From the NCBI GenBank assembly GCA_947172415.1, contig OX359189.1:7640501-7704500 (forward strand): 64,000 nt of DNA, in the 5' to 3' direction. Numbering within the stretch: position 1 is the first letter of the stretch; the number at the start of each line of letters is the position of its first letter. The DNA comes from Chondrosia reniformis (lineage: Eukaryota > Porifera > Demospongiae > Chondrillida > Chondrillidae). The notes under the pieces are model-generated. The model was given only the letters and a program-made list of their open reading frames with translations. It did no database searches and had not been told where the DNA came from. The translations under genes and the position numbers were made by a program. This document shows positions 51,156-61,971 of this stretch, one piece after another.

Positions 51156-54100
51156 ATGGAAGGCCATACCGACTACGAAACGTTGCTCGGAAGTGCACCC
51201 GACTGTCTGAAGGGAAGTCGAGACGAGATGGTCCATCCAGTGAAGGATTTGGAGGAGAAGTGGAAGCTAGTTCCTGCATTCCTTAAAGTCAAAGGACTAG
51301 TAAAGCAGCACATTGACTCGTTCAACTACTTCATCACTATGGAAATTAAAAAGATTGTAAAAGCTAACGAGAAAATTACTAGCGACGCTGATCCATCCTT
51401 CTACCTCAAATATCTCAACGTCAACATTGGCACTCCAAACGTCGAAGAATCATTCAATGTCACTCGGGACATCACTCCTCATGAGTGTCGTCTCCGGGAT
51501 ATCACCTATGCTGCTCCCATACTGGTGGATATCGAATACACCAGAGGTAATCAGAGGGTAATCAGAAAGGGTCTTCCCATTGGCCGCATGCCAATTATGC
51601 TTCGGAGCTCCAACTGTGTACTGACAGGGAAATCCCCCGCTCAGCTGGCTAGGCTGAATGAGTGCCCTTTGGACCCTGGAGGGTACTTTATAACAAGGGG
51701 AACGGAGAAGGTGTGCCTTATCCAAGAACAGTTGGCAAAGAACAGAATAATGGTTGACATTGATAGCAAAGGCTTCTTTCTCTGCCAAGTTACCAGCTCC
51801 ACGCACGAGAGGAAAACAAAGTCCTATCTCATCATTAAAGGCACTAAAATCTATCTTCGGCACAATTCCTTCAGTGAGGATATCCCTATAATTACAGCCT
51901 TTAAGGGAATGGGTGTGACCAGTGATCAGGAGATAGTTCAGATGGTGGGCAGCGATGAGAAGACCCTGACCGCCTTAGCTCCTTCCATCGAAGAGTGTGC
52001 CAACTTGGGAATCTTCACCCAGTTGCATGCCTTGGAGCACATTGGCCAACGGTGTAGGCAGAACAAAGCTTACAAAACCAAACCAAATATTGAAATTGCC
52101 ATGGAAACCCTTACAAATTATGTGATATCCCATGTTCCGGTTCCCAATTCCAATTACAGAATGAAAAGTGCATACATGGCACTTATGACACGTCGTATCT
52201 TAGATGCCAAGCATAATGTAATCCGATTGGATGACAGAGATTACTATGGCAACAAGAGACTGGAGCTGGCTGGTCAGCTGGTTGCTCTTCTCTTTGAAGA
52301 CCTCTTCAAGAGATTTAACTCTGATTTGAGGAAGATAGCAGATATGACAATTCCCAAACAACGAGCTGCTCAGTTTGACATTGTACGTCACATGAGGCAA
52401 GATGTCATCACAAATGGTTTAGTTGCGGCCATCTCCACCGGAAACTGGTCCATTAAGAGATTCAAAATGGACAGGGCAGGAGTTACACAGGTTTGTAATA
52501 GACTACGTAAATAGAATATGGTTTAGTAAGTTATTTTGGCCTTTACATTATGACCTCAAAGGCTGTATTAGTGTAGAGTACAGTAAATATCTCACTATAT
52601 ATGTGACTTCATTTACACAAAGAGACAGAATTAGTTAATAATTATCTTTCTATTATAGTTAACACAGGATTCATTGCATGTGTGTAGATTAATTCATGAC
52701 GGCTGTCTTTACTTTTTTCCTATGACCATAGATAATATATTTCATGTATCTACATACGTAGTCTATGGACCTTTAGGCTTTCACTTTCTGATCATGTATC
52801 CCTCTCACTCCTTAATTACCATCCTTTTCCTCAATGTTTTCCATGATTTAGTTGGTTATTTTATACATAGTTTTACACCTTCCTTCTTCTTCCACACATG
52901 CAGGTCCTGTCAAGACTATCTTACATATCAGCCTTGGGGATGATGACCAGAATATCCAGTCAGTTTGAGAAGAGTCGGAAGGTGTCTGGACCGCGATCCC
53001 TACAGCCCTCCCAGTGGGGGATGCTCTGTCCCTCAGACACGCCCGAAGGAGAGGCGTGTGGTCTTGTGAAGAACCTGGCTCTGATGACTCACATTACTAC
53101 AGACGGAGATGAGCAACCTCTGAGAAGGCTGGCCTTCAATCTGGGAGTGGAAGACATCAATTACCTCTGTGGAGAGGAATTGAGCTCTCCTAAATCTTTT
53201 ATTGTCTTTTTAAATGGGCAGATTCTTGGTGTGATAGGAGCTTATAAGCGTCTGATGGCTGGTTTTCGTTTGATGAGAAGGGCTGGAAGGATCAGTGCAT
53301 TTGTATCCATTTGCCACAACATCTCCAGACGAAGCATCTACATAGCATCTGATGGAGGTCGGGTCTGCAGACCTTACGTTATAATTAAAAATGGGAAATC
53401 TACAGTTACTGCTAAACACATTGAATACCTGACAAGGGGTCTTTGGGAATTTGATGACTTCTTGAGGAATGGCTCAATCGAGTATTTGGATGTGAACGAA
53501 GAGAACAACTGTAATATTGCTCTCTATGATAGGGAGATCACTCCTCAGTCAACCCACCTGGAGATTGAGCCCTTCACCCTCCTAGGGGTGTGTGCTGGAC
53601 TAGTCCCTTACCCCCACCATAACCAGTCGCCTCGCAACACCTACCAGTGTGCCATGGGAAAGCAGGCCATGGGATCCATCGCTTACAACCAATTGAACCG
53701 CATCGACACTCTTCTCTATCTCCTAGCCTATCCCCAGGTACCCATGGTGAAGACTAGAACCATTGAGCTCATCAACTTTGATAAGCTCCCCGCAGGACAG
53801 AATGCTACTGTTGCAGTTATGTCATACTCGGGATTTGATATTGAGGATGCTGTGGTCATCAATAAAGCTTCGCTTGATAGAGGGTTCGGTCGCTGTCTGG
53901 TTTACAGGAAGTCAGTTTGCAGTCTAAAACGCTATGCCAATCAGTCCTATGATCGAATTATGGGCCCCAGTTTAGATAAACAGACTCTAAAACCAATCTG
54001 GAAACACAGAGCTCTTGATGGAGATGGGATTGTCATGCCAGGAGCAAGGCTAAAGAACAAGCAGACACTCGTCAACAAGTCCACGCCCTCTCTCGGCTCC

Positions 54101-54976
54101 ACTATGGAGCAGCCTGGAACAGCATACAAGGACACGCCCAACACTTATAAGGGACCAATTGACTCATATGCAGAGAGGGTAATGGTGACCTCCACCAGTG
54201 AGGAATCCATGATTGTGAAGGTGCTGCTGCGGCAGACCAGGAGGCCAGAGCTGGGGGACAAGTTCAGCAGTCGTCATGGACAGAAAGGGGTGTGTGGACT
54301 CATAGTCTACCAGGAGGACATGCCCTTCAATGATCTGGGAATGTGTCCAGACATCATCATGAACCCTCATGGCTTTCCCTCCAGAATGACAGTTGGCAAG
54401 CTGATTGAGCTGCTGGCGGGCAAGGCTGGTGTGTTGGATGGCCGCTTCCACTATGGGACAGCCTTTGGGGGCTCAAAGGTTTCAGACGTCAGTGCTGATC
54501 TGGTTAAGCACGGCTTTAACTATCTGGGAAAGGATTATGTGACATCGGGGATCACTGGAGAGCCGATGAAAGCATACATCTTCTTTGGTCCTGTCTACTA
54601 CCAAAAGTTGAAGCACATGGTTTTGGATAAGATGCATGCTCGCTCCAGAGGACCCAGGGCCGTCTTGACTAGACAACCCACTGAGGGAAGATCAAGGGAG
54701 GGTGGGCTCCGCCTTGGGGAAATGGAGAGGGACTGCCTCATTGGCTATGGTGCTAGCATGTTGCTGATCGAGAGGCTGATGATTAGCAGTGATCAGTTTG
54801 AGGTAGATGTATGTGAAAGGTGTGGTTTGTTGGGATACTCAGGATGGTGTCACTTTTGTAAATCTTCCAGCAAGGTCTCCTCAATCAAGATTCCATATGC
54901 TTGCAAGCTACTATTTCAGGAACTCCAATCTATGAACATTGTACCAAGAATTTCCCTAACTAAATGTATTGATTAA
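51156..54976 (+). CDS. POLR3B: RNA polymerase III second-largest subunit (RPC2)
   Basis: Two coding exons, 51156-52490 and 52904-54976, give 3408 bases and 1135 residues (human 1133). This subunit forms half of the Pol III active-site cleft; Pol III makes tRNA, 5S rRNA and U6. Landmarks in order: [20 protein letters not shown] near residue 185, [20 protein letters not shown] and [18 protein letters not shown] at the start of exon 2, [40 protein letters not shown] near residue 900, and a C-terminal zinc site [19 protein letters not shown] near 1085. The ATG follows directly on a splice acceptor, which fixes the start. One coding intron for so long a gene is sparse compared with its neighbours, but the product is full length and intact. 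Confidence 0.97.
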
Positions 54977-54989
54977 TATTGATCATAAT

Positions 54990-55488
54990 TTATGCATTTA
55001 TGCAACTTAATTAATGTAACCACCCCACCAATTTTTTGTGACTAGTAAGCCTATTTGGCTGGTCAGATTATTGATTGTCACTCTAATAATAATCATTATT
55101 ATTATTATATGAAGGACACACATGCTTACCAGTTATGCAAATATAGAGAAACTATTAATTATAATATCACAGGATCAAATTTCAGGTTTAAACTTCTTGA
55201 ACAGCCAGGTTTCAAAGAGTGCTCAAATATGTACTAATAGAGTGATTTCATGGGTTTCGAATTTTCATGCCTTTTGAAACCTGACATTTGATCCTGTGAA
55301 TGTGTCAAGCATGTGCGCAGTAAGCCAAGATTGCATGATTAGCCAACTTATCAAATATTTTTAAGTGACAGGCCTATGTAGGTACACAAAATTCACTAGA
55401 CAAATTATGGATCACTTAAAATTAGTCAAAAATAGATTCTTTTCCTAAAAGGTTTGCCAGTTTCTGGTTAAAAGGAGCAAAAAATTGT
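54990..55488 (-). pseudogene. severed 3' end of sulfotransferase copy 1
   Basis: Reading minus from 55488, the sequence encodes the last about 22 residues of the sulfotransferase (QFFAPFNQKLANLLGKES then IFD and a stop near 55420), followed by its 3' flank. The main body of the same gene resumes at 58928, on the far side of the DNA transposon. The flank is also seen near 61040-61330 and 61760-61980. Confidence 0.85.
55170..55296. mobile_element. MITE in the 3' flank of sulfotransferase copy 1
   Basis: Twenty-base ends (caggatcaaatttcaggttt, and the complement caggatcaaatgtcaggttt) pair with one mismatch. Both sister copies of the flank (near 61785 and 61185) read straight through this point (...aatgtgtcaa...cagtaag), so the about 130-base insertion happened after the copies split. 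Confidence 0.8.
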
Positions 55489-55741
55489 TTAAAGGGGAAC
55501 TGACATCAAAAAACAAGTTGGCTTTAAAAGTTAGGGTTTGATACATAACAAATAGAAATGGGTGTCTTTTTTGCAACTGGTGCTTGGTTGGGCAGAAATC
55601 GTTCATGTAAGAGGTCAAAAACACCCTTTTACGTCATCAAAAGGGCAGGCATGTTTTTTTGTGGTTAGGCATCATATTACGTCACTGGTAGGCTTCGTAT
55701 ATACCTAATGTATTAGAAAAATCATATTTCGGACGATAACT

Positions 55742-58031
55742 ATGCCGTACTGTATCGCATTCAATTGCTACAACAGCACAGATAAGCAATGCCCAGGTGT
55801 AAGCTTCCACAGACTTCCTGTGAAGAATAAACCATTGTGGAAGCGTTGGGAGGCAGCTCTTAAATTGAAGGACATTCCAATCCAGGATCAAAATGCTAGG
55901 GTGTGTTCAGAACACTTCCCAGAGAGTTGCTATACCCCAAATTTACAGCAAAGGTTGCTGGGCATAGCTTCTAAGAGGACCTTGCTTCCAGATGCTGTTC
56001 CCAGCATTTTTGATTTCCCAAGGCAACAACATGCTAAAAGACGTCCCTTGAGTGAGGGTAGAGCTCTTACTAAGAGATCCAGAGAAGAACTGGACAGCTC
56101 TGTTGATGATACAGAGCAATTGCTTGAGCAGGCAAATGAGGATACTCTTCAGTTAGATGAATATGAAGGCATAGCATGCTCTGTGGAGGTACAAACAGGT
56201 AAAGGTCAAGCATCCTTTGTTATTGCACCAAAGGTGTCACTATTTCATTTGTAATGATTATGAAGAGTGGATACCTTCTAACCCAGTGGTGTCACACAAA
56301 TTTGTACAAACAGACCCCTGGCCAAGCATGACCTTAAGAAGTGTTAGTACTCAGACTGACCCAAACATGGATGATTTCGAATTCCCTGTTCCTAAGGTCA
56401 ATTATGAGGTAGTTGATGATCAGGATGATGAAAGGTACATACATGAATGAAGACCTCTTCTGCCACATACATGTAAAATCTCTAACTGCTTTTCTATAAT
56501 TAAATGCAGAATGGACGATGACCCTCTAAATTCTACCTTAGATGATACGTTTGAAGAAGACCCAGAGTTGATTGACTGTGAAGGGTCTCATGAGTGTTCA
56601 TCTAAAGAAGGAAAGTTCATTGTATTCGAATCAGCCTTGCTCCCTTTATTTAGATATTGTAGATCATGTGGGCAGCATACCACTTTGAGCACTTCTTTGT
56701 GTGGTACACTACTGGTTATCAAGGGAAATTGTCCTGATGACCATACATTCTATTGGCAGTCTCAACCTCTTGTAGGTAAGGCACCTGCAGGTAATTTATT
56801 GTTAGCAGGTGCCATACTGTTCTCTGGGCTAACATATACCAAATTTGCCACTATAGCCAACTTACTGAATCTTAAAATATTTACTGAACGTACTTTTTAT
56901 AGAATACAAGAGGCACGATTATTCCCAATAGTAAATTCATACTACAAAGAGACCCAGATAGTAATAACTGAAATACTAAAAGATAAGGGTACTCTCAATT
57001 TATCTGGTGATGGCCGCTGTGATAGTCCTGGATATTGTGCAAAGTATTGTACATATTCTTTGATGGACAATTCATCAGGTCTCATCTTAGATTACAGTAT
57101 GGTACAGGTCACTGACACTGGCAGCTCAGGGACTATGGAGAAAGAGGGCTTGAGACGATGCCTTAACAAGGTTCTTAATGAATTTAATTTAAATGTTGGC
57201 ACCCTTGCTACTGATAGACACAAACAAATATCTGCCTTTCTAAGAGTAGATTACCCAAATATCAACCATCAATTTGATGTTTGGCATGTTAGCAAAAGTG
57301 TCACAAAGAAGTTGACCAAAGAGGGCATTAAAAATGGCCACGGTAGTCTGCTACCTTGGATTCAGTCCATATCAAACCACTTGTGGTGGTCGGCACAGAG
57401 CTGCAACTTGAACCCTGATGTTCTTGTTGCCAAGTGGAGTTCTATTGTGCACCATGTTGTCAATGTTCATAGTTGGCAAGATAGACATTTTCAATCATGC
57501 GAGCATGGACCTCTTGACGATGCACAGTGCCGGAAAAAATGGCTGAAGCCAAATGGTCGTGCCCATCTTGCTCTTAAAAATGTTGTTCTTAACAATGCTT
57601 TGTTAAGAGATATACCAAAGCTAAGCAGCTTTTGTCATACAGGCATGCTTGAAGTGTTCCATTCCCTGCTGACTAAGTATTGCCCTAAACGTCAGCATTT
57701 TAGCTTCATGGGAATGTGTGTGCGTACAGAATTAGCCATACTTGATCATAATTACAATATCGAAAGGGAGCAGGCAACAACTAGCGAGGGCATCCTCCAA
57801 TACAAACTGGAATTTTCAAAGGCAACAAAGAGATGGGTAGCAAAACCAGTTAAGGAAGCCAAATCCTATGCTTATTTGCATGATATGCTAGAGTTATTAG
57901 TTGATCTTACATTTCAAGAACAGCAAGATTTAGACATATCCGAACTTAATCTACCTTCAAACATAGCTAAAGTTCCACGCCCTAACAAGCAAGATGTAAT
58001 TAATCAACAAATGACACGTTTTGGAAGTTAA
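55742..58031 (+). CDS. THAP-domain transposase of the Kolobok-like element
   Basis: Three exons: 55742-56198, 56266-56434, 56510-58031; 2148 bases, 715 residues. The N-terminus is a THAP zinc finger with C2CH ligands Cys4, Cys9, Cys55 and His58, the family proline and aromatic residues, and an AVPSIF box. A linker with VQTD/STQTD words follows. The C-terminal 500 residues match the transposase-like family recognised by LSGDGRCDSPGYCAKYCTYS, LATDRHKQISAFLR, QFDVWHVSKSVTKKL and ISNHLWWSAQSC. The Asp residues in GDGRCD (about 374) and TDRH (about 442) are candidate catalytic acids of an RNase H-like fold. No stop or frameshift is seen. It likely binds the element's ends and catalyses excision and insertion at TTAA. 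The short 67-base first intron is the least certain part. Confidence 0.82.
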
Positions 58032-58096
58032 TTTATTGTAATGTTTATTGCATACATCATGCACAAAGTACATACTTGCTTATAACTTGTTTATAA

Positions 58097-58726
58097 CTAC
58101 CATGGATATTCTAGATTGGCTAAATGTTCTCTAAATCCTACATATACTCCTGATTGCTCTGGAAAGGAATTCCTAATGGCTAGTACAGCGCAAGATGGTA
58201 TTACTCTACGGACTCTTCTCCCCAGCTTGGAATGTGTGTACCATGTAAACTGTCTGTATGCTGCAAGTCGGTAGGATCTGAAAGGCATTGAAGAAACAGC
58301 ACTTGTGGGTATGGGCATTGAAGAAGAAAATTCAATCAGTTAAACGCCTATACGTAATTATATGAATATTTACCTATTCTGTATAGGATCAGGTAATGGG
58401 GCAAATCCAACGTCCATCATACCCACAAGTGCTGTTTCAAGAACAGCTACATTCAAAACGACTGCGCTAAAAGCCTCCCCATCCGTAATACATCTGTGCG
58501 TGGCTTCCACTTTAGCTTGTACTCTTGGAATCGCTTGGCAACAAACGTTTTCTATTTGCCGTTCCATTCTCGAACATTTGCCGCAAGAGCACCATGTCGA
58601 AACATCATCTTCACTCCCGTTCGGTTCTGTCGATGTTTCGTTCCCAGAAGAAGTCGATTCTGAGTCTTCTTCGGCCTCGCTGCCACTATAAGTCGGCTCG
58701 AACTGATATGGCCTAACGACGGCCAT
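58097..58726 (-). CDS. P2X7 C-terminal-domain-like protein carried by the transposon
   Basis: Two exons, 58726-58374 and 58277-58097, join in frame (534 bases, 177 residues). An acidic Ser/Glu-rich start (SGSEAEEDSESTSSGNE) leads into WCSCGKCSRMERQIENVCCQ, then SYRLAAYRQFTWYTHSKLGR and VIPSCAVLAIRNSFPE. This order of clustered cysteines, CCQxI, YRQF and GRR....PSC matches the zinc-binding intracellular domain of the P2X7 receptor, which also occurs without any channel part in many invertebrate proteins. No membrane segment is present, so this is not a receptor. It faces the transposase gene tail-to-tail inside the element. Its role is unknown; a second element-encoded protein is the simplest reading. 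Confidence 0.72.
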
Positions 58727-58847
58727 AACTCAAGGCTACCAGTGACGTTTTTTGACGTGCAACCGCAAAAAAACATGCCTGCCATGATGGGCGATTTAAA
58801 CGCTTCCGTATTCTACTTCCAGGTAAGTAATTTCGTTACTGACACTA

Positions 58848-60170
58848 CTATTCCTTGTTACTAATAGACCCCTGTCGATTTATGCAAAAAAATAGTAACA
58901 AAAAATTTGATGTCAGTTCCCCTTTAAGGAGGCGTACTGTTTTGTCAGCCACGTAAGAATACTCGTTATTATCTTTGTGAAGAAAAGAAACAGAATTTGC
59001 CCTGCTACTGGCCATGGCTTGAAGGCTGACAAGTTTCTGAGGTGTTAAAGGAGACATGTCTAAAAAGGAAAACATTTTGTGTGCAAGGGGAATTGGAGAC
59101 TCCAATAATTCTTTGTTTGTAAACACAAAAAACTGTTCTGGAGGAAAGTACTTCATCCAAAATGAAAGTGACAAAAAGGGGACACTAAACTCCATAGAAA
59201 ATATCCCACATTCTCGTCTCCGTAGCCATTTTTGGCGAAATTGCGTAAGAAGACACATCGTATCATTTCCATAGTAGGATATACAACCATTATAAGCTCT
59301 GATGTTGTCTTCGACCACGATATGAAGCCTTTCCATTTCAGTCTCGACATCTTTTTCAGAATTATATACTTTGCATTTACTTCTTTGGTAGTAAAACTGT
59401 GACCGTACAACGTCAATAGGGTCTCGTACAACAACTATAAATTTAGTGTTTGGAAGCAGCTCTCTATACAACCTAGGTAGTCCATCAATTGGGGTCTTGT
59501 TTGAAGCAATCCCATAAGGTCTTAAAAACATGGTTGTCGGTGTACCATCTCCTGTTATTGCCTCGCTTGGCTCGTCACGAATCTCTGTTACAGCTTTATC
59601 GAAGTGATTTAAGTAGTTTGTGATATTTTGAATAGGAGGAAATATATATTTGTAACTACCTATGTTTACTTCTTTACCTCTTGGAAAAGCGAAATCTTGA
59701 TGCGTTGACAAAATCTTCCATACCTTTGAAGAACCACACTTTGGTATTCCGAGAAGTATAAAGTATGGCAAGCAGTTTAATAGAGTTGAATTTGTCCCTG
59801 GACCTCTTATTCCATACCAGCAGGGATTTTTAAACGTCGAAAGGAATTTATTTGGAATTATTTGCCTCAAAGTTTCTAACAGATTGTTTAGGTTTTCTAA
59901 CTGCTCTGTAGTTGTAGCAAAGGGGTTTGGTGTTGCACTAGCCATAGCCTTGTAGGAATCCAATTTCTCTCCGGCGTTAACGGTAGCAATTTCAGACTGT
60001 TCTGAAACTAGAGGTACTAGATTAACCTTCTGATTGAATAGTAAAAGTTTTCTTGAAACGAAATTCTGATTCACGAAAGACCAACTGCAAAATAAGAAAA
60101 TAGCAGCAAGGGAGACAATAAATGTGCGAGTAGCACGCCTACGACTCTGCCAACAAGTGAATTTCGTCAT
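58848..60170 (-). pseudogene. carbohydrate sulfotransferase copy 1, 3' end displaced by transposon
   Basis: A 440-codon open frame. The first about 414 residues match copy 2 (61972-63285) with six differences. After ...DKTVRLLK the frame enters the transposon's inverted end and picks up about 25 foreign residues before a stop, losing the normal FFAPFNQ tail. The type II membrane architecture, PAPS loop GIPKCGSSKVWKIL and 3'-phosphate motif VVVRDPIDVVRSQFYY are intact, so a chimeric protein might still fold. The true last codons are stranded at 55420-55488. I call it disrupted rather than dead. Confidence 0.85.
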
Positions 60171-60944
60171 TACAAGAGCTAGGTATAATATTGAATGAAG
60201 TATTTCTTTGTCTCTTTGTCAATTGAACACCTATATGTAAGCCCCGCCAGTAGAAAATGGCTTCAGGTATTTCGACTATAATAATATGTCTCCTTCGTAA
60301 AAAAGAGATTTCGTTCAAACTTGGTAACAAATGATCTCTAAGGGCCATAAAGACGTTTGCTAGGAAAAAAAATTCGATTTCTGTTGGGGCAACCATTTCC
60401 TGCGATTTAATTTATAGCTACTGGCGGCGCTCACATTTTTATTAGGGGCTGCCTGCGGCCCTTATATTGTTTTCATTTGCCGATTACGTTGTACGGCTTC
60501 ATGTTACGGAAAGATATATATAATACGGGTTCATGCGCAACTATTATAACACTTATTTTATACGTCGATATATGTATAATACGAGTTCATACGTAACTAT
60601 TGTTACACTTAATTTATACGTCAATACATCGTTTTTGCAAATGGCGGCGTTCAGGAAGCTTTAGTTAACGAAGCTTTTCCATCGTTATTTATAAAGTTCA
60701 GGACACTTAAGCGTCCTCAATCGTTAGTATTACGAATATATATAATAAATCCCAACGATGCGGCCAGTTAATTCGGGGGGGGGGGGCGGCAGCCCCACGA
60801 GTTTTTAAACTCGAAATACTTGTTTAGTTATTATCATGGCACTTACGAAAGTAGGGTGCGGGGCCATGCACCGAGTGGATGGGTGACTATGCATGGTCTG
60901 AAATGTATGCTCACACACACCAAAAGTAGACTTATATGGTGGGA

Positions 60945-61030
60945 TGTATGCACCAAAAGGCAATGGTGAGTGTTGCACACCAGTAATTGGTGTGCTGACA
61001 GAGACACCATGCACTTTTGGTGCATACATT
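60945..61030. repeat. inverted repeat around tgtatgcaccaaaag
   Basis: tgtatgcaccaaaag near 60946-60960 is repeated in complement (cttttggtgcataca) near 61015-61029. Its right end abuts the start of the duplicated flank. A small hairpin-like element is likely. Confidence 0.65.
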
Positions 61031-61035
61031 TGTGC

Positions 61036-61430
61036 AACTTAATTAATGTAATCACCCCACCAATTTTTTGTGACTAGTAAGCCTATTTGGCTGGTCAGAT
61101 TACTGATTGTCACTCTAATAATCATTATTATTAATACACACATGTTTACCAGATATGCAAATATAGCAAAACTAATAATGTGTCAAACAGTAAGCCAAGA
61201 TTGCATGATTAACCAGCTTATATAGTGACAGGCCTACGTAGGTATACACAAAAATTCACTAAACAATTGCAAACTATGGATCACTTAAAGTTAATCAAAA
61301 TAGATTCTTTTCCTAAAAGGTTTGCCAGTTTCAGGTTAAATATACACTGATAAAGTATGTATTTCTTTGTCCCTTTGTCCAATGAACACCTATATGTGAG
61401 TGTCACCAGTGAAAATGGCCTCAGGTAGAA
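61036..61430 (-). pseudogene. collapsed third copy of the sulfotransferase unit
   Basis: 61036-61346 matches the 3' flank and the last bases of the sulfotransferase (ttccnaaaaggtttgccagt region). It then jumps directly to the 5' leader (gtatttctttgtc...cacctatatgtgag) near 61357-61430. The entire coding body between them is missing, consistent with one internal deletion. Confidence 0.8.
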
Positions 61431-61971
61431 AAGATATACTGGGGAAGCCCTTAGCCATTGGCTAATTTACAATGGGCCAAAGTTAGTTATAATAGGGAAT
61501 GGGGTGGATATAAATGCAGATGATATATAAACTAAGTTAGGATTTTTTTTATAATACAGATTAAAATAAATATAATATACAATTGAGCATACGTATGATT
61601 TTTCTATATACAAATTTAGGATGTAAGATGGGTGTGGTTGTGAGTTTGGTGAGGTAAATCGACCATGTGTGCATAGAATTACCTGCATTACTATTGGCAA
61701 ATGATGACACTATGCACGTAAATTATATTTATTATGTATATATATGAAGTACACACATGCTTACCAGTTATGCAAATATAAACTATTAATGTGTCAAGCA
61801 GTAAGATTGCATGATTAGCCAGCTTAATATTAACATTTTTCAGTGACAGGCCTACATAGGTACACAAAAATTCACTAGACAAATTATGGATCACTCCAAA
61901 AAAACTATGCACTATTTATATAATTTTAGTTTGTAAAGCACATGTACATATCAACGAGAGTAATTTAAAAG

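Larger units (their letters stand above)
55493..58923. mobile_element. Kolobok-type DNA transposon, apparently complete
   Basis: 3431 bases bounded by 18-base perfect terminal inverted repeats AGGGGAACTGACATCAAA (right end in complement), with TTAA on each side (55489-55492 and 58924-58927). A subterminal inverted pair of 23 bases with one mismatch lies at 55644-55666 and 58761-58783. The uninterrupted paralogue near 62040 has a single TTAA at the same place. The element carries two convergent genes: a THAP-type transposase (+) and a P2X7-like protein (-). TTAA duplication together with a THAP-domain transposase are the known hallmarks of the Kolobok superfamily. All parts look intact, so insertion was probably recent. 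Confidence 0.88.
60171..61971. other. spacer between sulfotransferase copies, with a deleted third copy
   Basis: It holds the 5' flank of copy 1 (to about 60690; partly repeated at 63286-64000), a run of G near 60776-60786, an inverted-repeat segment (60945-61030), a collapsed third copy of the unit (about 61036-61430) and the 3' flank of copy 2 (from about 61750). No intact gene is seen. Confidence 0.7.

Noticed and set aside
56217-56264. Possible frameshift in the transposase between the first two open frames
   Set aside because: A 67-base GT-AG intron (56199-56265) restores the frame exactly, so a break is not needed.
60139-60396. 85-codon minus-strand frame upstream of sulfotransferase copy 1
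   Set aside because: It overlaps the start of the gene in another frame, is not preserved in the copy 2 flank, and matches no family I know.
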